Of a stretch of 8,167 nucleotides of DNA, positions 1 to 5,600 are shown piece by piece. Where the stretch lies: the NCBI GenBank assembly GCA_947469815.1, contig CANIRI010000090.1, positions 1 to 8,167 on the forward strand, given 5' to 3'. The stretch comes from Comamonadaceae bacterium (GTDB lineage: Bacteria; Pseudomonadota; Gammaproteobacteria; Burkholderiales; Burkholderiaceae_C). Each line of letters starts with the position of its first letter. The stretch's first letter is position 1. A program made the position numbers and the translations under genes. The notes under the pieces were generated by a model that was not told where the DNA came from, did no database searches, and saw only the letters and a list, made by a program, of their open reading frames with translations.

Positions 1-210
1 AGCGAGCTCAAACCCGGCGATCTGGTTTTTTTCAACACCATGCGCCGAACTTTCAGCCATGTGGGCATTTACGTTGGAAACGGCAAATTCATCCACTCGC
101 CCAAACCCGGCGGAGAGGTGCGCATCGAAGACATGAAGACCAGCTACTGGGCGCGCCGCTTTGACGGAGCCCGGCGCGTAGCGACCGATCCGAAATCTGA
201 TTCCAACTAA
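1..210 (+). CDS. NlpC/P60-family cell-wall peptidase, 3' end only
   Basis: Frame 1 is open from the window edge to TAA at 208-210 and gives the last 69 residues of an NlpC/P60 (papain-like) peptidase. This family cleaves gamma-D-glutamyl-diaminopimelate or related bonds in peptidoglycan and acts outside the cytoplasm. Visible family landmarks are KPGDLVFF at fragment residues 4-11, [16 protein letters not shown] at 19-34 and the closing YWARRF...ARRV strand at about 46-58. H20 of SHVGIY matches the catalytic His and H32 of FIHSP the third polar active-site residue. The catalytic Cys, which lies upstream in the domain, is outside the window, as are the start and any signal peptide or lipobox. 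The short tail after ARRV (ATDPKSDSN) is polar and looks like a simple C-terminus. The next gene begins on its stop codon (TAATG). Family assignment is firm; Spr/MepS versus another subgroup cannot be decided from the fragment. Confidence 0.88.
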   Translation, partial: SELKPGDLVFFNTMRRTFSHVGIYVGNGKFIHSPKPGGEVRIEDMKTSYWARRFDGARRVATDPKSDSN

Positions 211-641
211 TGCGAGAACTTTCCTCCATGCAGCCTTTTCATCTCGCCTTCCCGGTCACTTCACTGACCAAGGCCCGCGCTTTTTATGGCGATTTGCTGG
301 GTTGCCCGGAGGGGCGCTCATCGCCGGAGTGGATTGATTTCAATTTCTTCGGCCACCAGATCGTCGCCCATTTGAGCCCTGACGAGGCCGGCCACCACAA
401 CACCAGCGCGGTGGATGGCGATAACGTGCCGGTGCGGCATTTCGGCATGGTGCTGGAGATGGCGCAGTGGGAGGCGATGGCGGCCAAGCTGCAAAAGGCC
501 GGGATTGCCTTCGTCATCGAGCCGCATATCCGCTTTAAGGGCCAGGTGGGTGAGCAGGCCACCATGTTTTTTCTGGATCCCTGCGGCAACGCGGTGGAGT
601 TCAAGGCCTTTGCCGACCCGACTCGGCTTTTTGCCAAATAG
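210..641 (+). CDS. VOC-family (glyoxalase/dioxygenase-fold) protein
   Basis: A 143-residue single-module vicinal oxygen chelate protein. It shows the expected beta-alpha-beta-beta-beta halves: [21 protein letters not shown] opens the first and [19 protein letters not shown] the second. Candidate metal ligands in the family positions are H11 (FHLAF), H77 (RHFG) and E130 (AVEFKAF), and [13 protein letters not shown] is the usual closing strand. VOC enzymes catalyse isomerisation, ring opening or thiol addition at a divalent metal; the substrate of this orthologue group is not known to me. The start is ambiguous. ATG at 210 overlaps the preceding stop as TAATG, which favours translational coupling. 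However, homology seems to begin at Met7 (ATG at 228), and neither start has a convincing Shine-Dalgarno site. The gene converges on yihY with only 15 bases between the stops and no obvious T-tailed hairpin there. The family call is secure; both start and function are open. Confidence 0.86.
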   Translation: MRELSSMQPFHLAFPVTSLTKARAFYGDLLGCPEGRSSPEWIDFNFFGHQIVAHLSPDEAGHHNTSAVDGDNVPVRHFGMVLEMAQWEAMAAKLQKAGIAFVIEPHIRFKGQVGEQATMFFLDPCGNAVEFKAFADPTRLFAK

Positions 642-656
642 GCCCAGGCCCAAGGC

Positions 657-1871
657 TTAGAGCAGGCTGCGCAAGGTGGCTTGCTGCCAGCCGGCACCGG
701 CCCACAACGCGGCAGTTGCCGGGTTGTGCTCTAGCAGCAGGTTGAGCAAGGGGCTTGCGGGTGTTGTTTGCGGGTCAGCCAGCAGCACATAGCGGGCATC
801 GCTTTGCGGGCCCTGCGCTTCGCTCAGCAGCCCGATCCAGTCCATCACCACCAAGCGCTCCAAAGCCGGTTCGAGTTGCTGCGCGGTGAGCGACAGGCGC
901 GTGCTCAGCGCGCTCATGGTCAGGCCCTTGTCCGCAGACTGGCGCACGCTGTCCAGCGCTTGCAAGATTTCCAGCGCCAGTTGGAATTCAGAGCCGGCAC
1001 CGGCGCGTCTGCGCGGCGCACCTTCGAGCAGCGCAGGTACGTACGCGGTGAGTGTCGCCCCCAACAGCACGATGACCCAGGCGATATAAATCCAGACCAG
1101 CAAAATTGGCAGCGTGGCAAAGGCGCCGTAGACAAGCGAATAGGTGGGCACTTTGCTCAGGTAATAGCCCAGCAGGCGCTTGGCAATCTCCAGGCACACC
1201 GCGACAAACAAGCCGCCCATCCAGGCATGGCCCCAGCGCACATGGGTGTTGGGCACGTACTGGAACATCGCCGCCATGACGGCAGCCACCATGCCGAACT
1301 GCACCGTATCGAGCAGCAGCCCGACGCCGCCTGGCAAACCGGCGACCAGCCCTTTGGATGCGGAAATCGCATACGAGGTCATGGTCACGCTCAGGCCGAA
1401 GATCAGCGGCCCCACCGTCATCGCGGTCCAGTAAATCAGCATGCGCTGGCCCAACGAGCGCGCGGTGCGCACGCGCCAGATGGCATTGAGCGTGCGGTCA
1501 ATCGTGAAAATCATGGCCAAGACGCTGAGCACCAGTATGACCAGACCGGCCAACCCGAGTTTGTTGGCTTTGCCAGCGAACAGTGTCAGGTAACCGAGAA
1601 CCTGGCGTGCGATGTTGTCGGGCACCAGGCTTTCGACCAGCCACTTCTGGGCAATGTCCTGGAACTTGCTGAAAACCGGAAACGCGGTGACGACCGCCAA
1701 CACCACGGTAATCATGGGCACCAGCGCAATCGTGGTCGTGAACGTCAGGCTGCCCGCCGTCACGCCCAGGCGGTCTTGCGCGAAGCGCTCGCGCAGCGTG
1801 ACAAAGGCCTCGCGCCAGCGCAAGTGCCACAGGTCGCCAAACCAGGCCTGAAATCGGTGGAAGCTAGGCAT
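657..1871 (-). CDS. YihY/BrkB-family inner membrane protein with C-terminal winged-helix-like extension
   Basis: A 404-residue polytopic membrane protein of the YihY/virulence factor BrkB family, once mislabelled ribonuclease BN. Six hydrophobic segments lie near residues 45-65, 103-125, 143-168, 186-206, 213-235 and 248-275. Family motifs include the LNAIWRV stretch (128-134), FQYVPN (203-208) and YGAFATLPILLVWIY (248-262). After a basic patch (PRRRAGAG, 286-293) comes a soluble region. Within it, about 296-364 looks like a small winged-helix domain (LALEILQALDSVRQ, then the MSALSTRLSL...LEPALERLVVMDWIGLL core). The core family is about 280-290 residues, so the extension adds roughly 110; similar tails are known in proteobacterial members. 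The molecular role is unresolved, and transport or envelope functions have been proposed for relatives. It is the downstream gene of a HAD-yihY pair: its ATG lies inside the end of the HAD gene (8-base overlap), so co-translation is likely. No strong Shine-Dalgarno site is seen. Confidence 0.93.
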   Translation of the reverse strand: MPSFHRFQAWFGDLWHLRWREAFVTLRERFAQDRLGVTAGSLTFTTTIALVPMITVVLAVVTAFPVFSKFQDIAQKWLVESLVPDNIARQVLGYLTLFAGKANKLGLAGLVILVLSVLAMIFTIDRTLNAIWRVRTARSLGQRMLIYWTAMTVGPLIFGLSVTMTSYAISASKGLVAGLPGGVGLLLDTVQFGMVAAVMAAMFQYVPNTHVRWGHAWMGGLFVAVCLEIAKRLLGYYLSKVPTYSLVYGAFATLPILLVWIYIAWVIVLLGATLTAYVPALLEGAPRRRAGAGSEFQLALEILQALDSVRQSADKGLTMSALSTRLSLTAQQLEPALERLVVMDWIGLLSEAQGPQSDARYVLLADPQTTPASPLLNLLLEHNPATAALWAGAGWQQATLRSLL

Positions 1872-2481
1872 GGGGCAATGATGCCACCCGGTTCAGCCAG
1901 GCGTTCAGCGCGCTTTCGCACTGCGCGGCGTGATCAAAACGCAGCGGGTGTATGCCAAACGCCGCTGCCGCGTCCACATTGGCCTGCATGTCATCAATGA
2001 ACACCGATTGCGCCGGGTCCATGGCGCAATGCTGGAGCACATGGGCGTAAATACCCGGTTCCGGTTTGCACATGCCGACCTGGCAGGAAATCACCCGCGC
2101 GCTGAACAAGTTCCAAAAGGTGTAGTTTTGCTCCAAATAGGCTAGCGCATGGTGCGGCATATTGGAGAGGCAATACAGGCTATGACCCGCAGCATGCATA
2201 CGCTGCATGAGCGCCACCGTGTCTTCTTTCAAGCGCAAGCTGGCCAGCACCGCATCAAAGAAACTATCCACCGCAGAAGGCGACCACGCGGTGCGGCTGG
2301 CGGCCCGGCGAATCGCATCCCCACGCGCCAAGCTGCCACGGTCCAAAGCCAGCCAATCCGGGTGCTGGAGAATGTGGGTCATCGCTGCTTCCCGCAAAGC
2401 CGGGTCGTCAAACGCCTGGGCGCAAATGGCCTGCGGGTTCCATTCCACCACCACGCCGCCGAGGTCAAAAATCAGGTTCAT
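1864..2481 (-). CDS. HAD-superfamily phosphatase (YihX/HAD-IA-like)
   Basis: A 205-residue haloacid dehalogenase-fold hydrolase with a helical cap. All four motifs are visible. Motif I is LIFDLGGVVVEWN with nucleophile D6. Motif II is YCLSNMP with S106. Motif III is GMCKPEPGIY with K139. Motif IV is SVFIDDMQANVDAA with D163/D164. The usual second Asp of motif I (DxD) is Gly8 here. This DLGxV form is typical of the YihX-type sugar-phosphate phosphatases such as E. coli alpha-glucose-1-phosphatase, so it does not by itself mean loss of activity, but it shifts the general acid role. Likely substrates are small phosphorylated metabolites; specificity cannot be read from sequence. It is the first gene of a minus-strand pair, its TAG lying inside the start of yihY, and it diverges from the DUF2069 gene across 70 bases. 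The start gives the motif I strand at residue 3, as is normal for this group. No clear Shine-Dalgarno site precedes it. Confidence 0.88.
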   Translation of the reverse strand: MNLIFDLGGVVVEWNPQAICAQAFDDPALREAAMTHILQHPDWLALDRGSLARGDAIRRAASRTAWSPSAVDSFFDAVLASLRLKEDTVALMQRMHAAGHSLYCLSNMPHHALAYLEQNYTFWNLFSARVISCQVGMCKPEPGIYAHVLQHCAMDPAQSVFIDDMQANVDAAAAFGIHPLRFDHAAQCESALNAWLNRVASLPHA

Positions 2482-2551
2482 ATGGGCAGAAAGCTTAACC
2501 CAGGCCTTTCACGCAAACACCCTGGGCGGTTTACAGCGAAAATGCGCGCAC
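2482..2551. promoter_or_regulatory. Divergent intergenic spacer; probable promoters for the HAD-yihY and DUF2069 transcripts
   Basis: This is the only divergent spacer in the window, so both flanking transcripts must start here or in the adjoining coding sequence. On the plus strand a TTTACAGC stretch (2530-2537) about 15 bases before the DUF2069 ATG resembles an extended -10 region, but no good -35 hexamer lies at the right distance. On the minus strand I see no convincing hexamer pair. The spacer also carries a 6-base dyad (listed separately). The role is inferred from gene orientation rather than from a strong motif. Confidence 0.4.
2499..2526. repeat. 6-bp inverted repeat CCCAGG-N16-CCTGGG in the divergent spacer
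   Basis: CCCAGG at 2499-2504 and CCTGGG at 2521-2526 are perfect inverted copies, with 16 bases between them. The half-site centres are 22 bases apart, about two helical turns, a geometry compatible with a dimeric regulator. Six-base arms in GC-rich DNA arise easily by chance, so an operator role is only a possibility. Confidence 0.3.
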
Positions 2552-2959
2552 ATGAATTCCTTGAACACCGTGGCCGACGCGCCGACCGACTTATCCCCCA
2601 ATCTGGTTGACCGCACGCGCTGGCTCGCGGTGGGCAGCTTGGTGGGGCTGATTGTGCTCAGCCTGGTCTGGGAATTGTGGGCCGCACCGCTGCGCCCAGG
2701 CGGCTCGCTGCTGGCGCTCAAGGCCTTGCCCTTGTGTGTACCCCTGGCAGGACTGTTGAAAAACCGCATGTACACCTACCGCTGGGTCAGTTTGATGGTG
2801 TGGCTGTATTTCACCGAGGGCGTGGTACGCGCCTGGGGTGACCCCGCGCCGGGTAACTGGCTGGCCATGATGGAGGTGGCGCTGTGTCTGGCGCTGTTTG
2901 CTGCCTGCGCCTGGCATGTGCGTCTACGTTTCAGGAATGCCCGCAATGCCGCACAGTGA
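2552..2959 (+). CDS. DUF2069-family small integral membrane protein
   Basis: A 135-residue protein with four predicted membrane helices at about residues 24-44, 50-69, 75-93 and 102-122, and a basic C-terminal tail (HVRLRFRNARNAAQ). The YFTEGVVRAW stretch (86-95) and the short loop with LKNRMYTYRWVS before helix 3 are characteristic of DUF2069, whose function is unknown. The frame remains open upstream to 2207, but that part lies antisense to the HAD gene and reads as low-complexity shadow sequence. The ATG at 2552 is therefore chosen: it gives the usual family length and places a short polar N-terminus before helix 1. No Shine-Dalgarno site is evident, and a possible -10-like element lies about 15 bases upstream, implying a very short leader. 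The 3' end overlaps the next gene by 14 bases. Family assignment is from recognisable sequence; the role is unknown. Confidence 0.88.
   Translation: MNSLNTVADAPTDLSPNLVDRTRWLAVGSLVGLIVLSLVWELWAAPLRPGGSLLALKALPLCVPLAGLLKNRMYTYRWVSLMVWLYFTEGVVRAWGDPAPGNWLAMMEVALCLALFAACAWHVRLRFRNARNAAQ
2933..2936 (+). promoter_or_regulatory. Ribosome binding site that favours the 2946 start of the FAD-linked dehydrogenase
   Basis: AGGA lies 9 bases before ATG at 2946, a workable Shine-Dalgarno distance. It abuts the alternative ATG at 2937 directly and so cannot serve it. A further in-frame ATG at 2898 would add 16 residues deep inside the DUF2069 gene. The motif is short, so the choice is likely rather than certain. 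Confidence 0.5.
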
Positions 2960-4394
2960 ACTCTTGCAGACCCTGCGCGCCCTGCTGGGGCCATCTCATG
3001 TGCTGGTGGACGGCGATCTGAGCGCCTATGAGCTGGACTGGCGTGGCCGCGAGCGCGGCAAAGCCCTGGCGGTGGTGCGCCCCGGTTCGACGCAGGAGGT
3101 GGCGGCCGTTGTCAAAGCCTGCGCAGCTGCCGGGGTGAGCATGGTGCCCCAAGGCGGCAATACCGGCATGGTGGTGGGCTCCACACCGGACGCATCGGGC
3201 GAGCAGGTGGTGATCAGCCTGGGCCGCATGAACGCGGTGCGCAAGCTCGACGCCGATAACCTGACCATCACCGTGGATGCAGGCTGCGTGCTGCAAAACC
3301 TGCAAACTGTGTGCGAAGAAGCCGGGTTGTTGTTTCCGCTCAGCTTGGCCTCGCAAGGCAGTTGCACCATCGGCGGCAACCTCGGCACCAACGCTGGGGG
3401 TACGCAGGTGGTGCGCTTTGGTAACACCCGCGATTTGTGCCTGGGCCTGGAAGTGGTTACGCCGCAGGGCGAGATCTGGGACGGATTGACCGGTCTGCGC
3501 AAAGACAACACCGGCTACGACCTGCGCCACCTGTTCATCGGCTCTGAAGGCACGCTGGGCATCATCACCGCGGCGGTCATGAAACTGTACCCGGCCCCAC
3601 GGGCCAAGATGACCGCGTTGGTCGCCCTGCCCTCGCTAGACGCGGCGGTGCAGCTGCTCGGGCTGGCCCATAGCCATCTGGGCGCGGGCCTGACCGGCTT
3701 CGAGGTCATGGGCCAATTTGCGCTGAGCCTGGTGCACAAGCACTTCCCGCAACAGCGCGTACCGTTTTTCCAGACAGTGCCCTATTGCGTGGTGCTGGAG
3801 AACTCGGATACCGAATCCGAAGCCCATGCGCGTGCGCAACTCGAGACCTTGCTGGAGGCCGCCGTAGAAAAAGGGTGTGCCGTTGACGCGGTGGTGGCAG
3901 AGAACATCGCCCAGGCGCGCGCGCTGTGGCATATCCGCGAGAGCATCCCGCTGGCGCAGGCCAAAGAGGGACTCAATATCAAACACGATATTTCCATCGC
4001 GGTATCGCGCATCCCGGATTTCGTCGCGCAAGCCGAAGCGGCGCTGGCACGCAGCCATCCGGGCATTCGGCTGGTGAATTACGGGCATCTGGGCGACGGC
4101 AATTTGCACTTCAACGTGCAGGCACCGGTTGAGGCGGATGCGCAGGCCTTTTTGCGCGATGAAGAAGGTCCGATCAACGCCGTGGTCTATGCGCTGGTGG
4201 ATGCGTTCAATGGCTCGATATCAGCCGAACATGGCATCGGCAGCCTCAAGCGCGAGAAACTGGCCAAACACAAATCGCCGGTGGCGCTGGACATGATGCG
4301 CGCGATCAAACACGCGCTCGATCCCCACAATCTGATGAACCCGGGCCGCATGCTCAGCCCGGACGCCAGCCACCGCGACTCCACGAATCGCTGA
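2946..4394 (+). CDS. FAD-linked D-2-hydroxyacid dehydrogenase (D-lactate / D-2-hydroxyglutarate dehydrogenase family)
   Basis: A 482-residue flavoprotein with an N-terminal FAD-binding (PCMH-type) domain and a C-terminal FAD-oxidase cap. FAD-contact motifs are VPQGGNTG (67-74), GSCTIGGNLGTNAGG (138-152) and GSEGTLGIIT (199-208). In the cap, HIRES with R331, NIKHD with K346, GHLGDGNLH with H381 and H388, and AEHGIG with E428/H429 match the substrate- and metal-binding residues of D-2-hydroxyglutarate dehydrogenases. DPHNLMNPGR (459-468) closes the family pattern. The expected reaction is oxidation of a D-2-hydroxy acid to the 2-oxo acid, with electrons passed to an acceptor other than NAD. All key residues are present. 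Whether the substrate is lactate, 2-hydroxyglutarate or another acid is not decidable here. Start 2946 is chosen for its AGGA site; 2937 and 2898 are alternatives. It overlaps DUF2069 by 14 bases and shares a TGATG junction with the MFS gene downstream, so one operon is likely. Confidence 0.92.
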   Translation: MPHSELLQTLRALLGPSHVLVDGDLSAYELDWRGRERGKALAVVRPGSTQEVAAVVKACAAAGVSMVPQGGNTGMVVGSTPDASGEQVVISLGRMNAVRKLDADNLTITVDAGCVLQNLQTVCEEAGLLFPLSLASQGSCTIGGNLGTNAGGTQVVRFGNTRDLCLGLEVVTPQGEIWDGLTGLRKDNTGYDLRHLFIGSEGTLGIITAAVMKLYPAPRAKMTALVALPSLDAAVQLLGLAHSHLGAGLTGFEVMGQFALSLVHKHFPQQRVPFFQTVPYCVVLENSDTESEAHARAQLETLLEAAVEKGCAVDAVVAENIAQARALWHIRESIPLAQAKEGLNIKHDISIAVSRIPDFVAQAEAALARSHPGIRLVNYGHLGDGNLHFNVQAPVEADAQAFLRDEEGPINAVVYALVDAFNGSISAEHGIGSLKREKLAKHKSPVALDMMRAIKHALDPHNLMNPGRMLSPDASHRDSTNR

Positions 4395-5554
4395 TGGCGC
4401 ACACCGCCTTACTAGGACTGGTTTACCTGTCCTTCATCAGCATCGGCTTGCCCGATGGCATGCTGGGCGTGGCCTGGCCGGCGATGCGCCTGCAAATGGA
4501 CCAGCCTTTGGCGGCGGTTGGCGCGATCACCATGACCATGACGGCATGCTCAGCCGCCGCCAGCCTGCTGGCCGGTTCCGTGGTGCAGCGTATCGGCACG
4601 GGAGCCGTGGTGGCCGGGAGTTGTTTGTTGACCGCGCTGGGCTTGCTGGGCTTCGCAGTAGCGCCGTCTTTTGGCTGGCTGGTGGCGCTGGCCATTCCGC
4701 TGGGCGTGGGCGCGGGTGCGGTAGACGCCAGCTTGAACCATTTTGTATCCGCCCACTATTCCTCGCGCCACATGAACTGGCTGCACGGGTTCTGGGGTGT
4801 GGGTGCCACCACCGGACCGCTGGTGATGGGCGTGGCGCTGGCCAGTGAAGGGGGCTGGACGGCAGGCGCGCGCACCATTGGGCTGATGCAACTCGGGCTG
4901 GCGTTGGTCTTGTTTGCCACGGTGTCCTTGTGGTCGCGCGAAACGGCGCAAGCACCTTCTGACGAAGATCAGCTAGGACAGCCAGCCACCGACCTCAAGC
5001 CCCCGCCTTTGGCCATGTGGCTGGCGCCGCTGTGTTTTTTGTTCTATGTGTCCGCCGAAATGGGCACCGGCTTATGGGCGGCGAGCATTCTGGTCACCGA
5101 CCGTGGCCTGTCGGCAGGGGACGCCAGTGTGTGGGTTTCGCTGTATTTCGGTGCGATCACGGTGGGGCGTTTTGCGGTGGGGTTAGTGGCCAACCGCATC
5201 GGTAACCGCAGGCTGGTTCGCCTGGGCATTGTTGTGGCCATGGCCGGGGCCTTGGTCTTTGCGCTGCCCGGCGTATTCGGGGCGTTCTCACCCGTGGGGC
5301 TGGTCATCATGGGCCTGGGTTGCGCGCCCATATTTCCTTCGCTCATGCACGAGACCGCGCGCCGTTTCCCGCCCGAGGTGGTGCGCCAGCTGATCGGCCG
5401 CCAGATGACCTGTGCCTATGCTGGCAGCTCGGTCGTACCCGCGGCCTTTGGGCTCATGGCCACCTGGGCCGGGTTGCAGACCGTGATGCCGGTGGTGGTG
5501 GTGCTCTTGCTGTTCTTGCTGCTGGTCGCCTCCCGCCTGGATCGGTTGACCTGA
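4394..5554 (+). CDS. MFS transporter, FucP-like sugar/organic-solute permease group
   Basis: A 386-residue major facilitator superfamily protein with about 12 hydrophobic segments in two halves, split by a hydrophilic loop at roughly 181-207 (SRETAQAPSDEDQLG...). Recognisable pieces are IGLPDGMLGVAWP (17-29) in helix 1, GVGAGAVDASLN (104-115) in helix 4, HGFWGVGATTGP (131-142) in helix 5, the YVSAEMGTGLWA start of the second half (218-229) with membrane-embedded E222, and GLGCAPIFPSLMHE (307-320). This pattern resembles the fucose permease-like branch, probably proton-coupled import, but the substrate cannot be named. Its ATG sits on the stop of the dehydrogenase gene (TGATG) and no Shine-Dalgarno site lies upstream, so translation probably depends on termination-reinitiation. 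That coupling hints that it may carry the hydroxy acid used by the dehydrogenase, or a related compound; this is inference. A run of four GTG codons (V367-V370) lies in the last helix. Confidence 0.88.
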   Translation: MAHTALLGLVYLSFISIGLPDGMLGVAWPAMRLQMDQPLAAVGAITMTMTACSAAASLLAGSVVQRIGTGAVVAGSCLLTALGLLGFAVAPSFGWLVALAIPLGVGAGAVDASLNHFVSAHYSSRHMNWLHGFWGVGATTGPLVMGVALASEGGWTAGARTIGLMQLGLALVLFATVSLWSRETAQAPSDEDQLGQPATDLKPPPLAMWLAPLCFLFYVSAEMGTGLWAASILVTDRGLSAGDASVWVSLYFGAITVGRFAVGLVANRIGNRRLVRLGIVVAMAGALVFALPGVFGAFSPVGLVIMGLGCAPIFPSLMHETARRFPPEVVRQLIGRQMTCAYAGSSVVPAAFGLMATWAGLQTVMPVVVVLLLFLLLVASRLDRLT

Positions 5555-5576
5555 GGCCGTGCCGCGCACCTAGAAT
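5546..5576 (+). promoter_or_regulatory. Probable sigma-70 promoter of thyA-folA
   Basis: TTGACC (5546-5551) and TAGAAT (5571-5576) match the -35 and -10 consensus at five of six positions each, separated by 19 bases, slightly longer than the optimum of 17. The -35 box lies in the last codons of the MFS gene. The expected transcription start near 5583 would leave a leader of under 20 bases before ATG at 5601, which has no Shine-Dalgarno site. Read-through from the MFS operon is also possible. Confidence 0.5.
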
Positions 5577-5600
5577 TCGCCCACTATCTGCCTACTTTTT

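Noticed and set aside
1036..1043. GTACGTAC palindrome in yihY.
   Set aside because: It is a short chance palindrome within coding sequence, with no neighbouring regulatory features.
768..2000. A 410-codon open frame on the plus strand opposite yihY.
   Set aside because: It is antisense to a well-supported membrane protein gene, its translation is rich in Gln, His and Arg with no recognisable domain, and long antisense frames are expected in GC-rich genes.
2207..2551. Upstream extension of the DUF2069 reading frame by 115 residues.
   Set aside because: This part lies antisense to the HAD gene and reads as Ser/Arg/Lys-rich shadow sequence. The ATG at 2552 gives the normal DUF2069 length and topology.
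5492..5503. Four tandem GTG triplets in the MFS gene, as a possible slippage tract.
   Set aside because: They encode Val residues in a membrane helix, where Val/Leu runs are ordinary, and four copies are too few to suggest phase variation.
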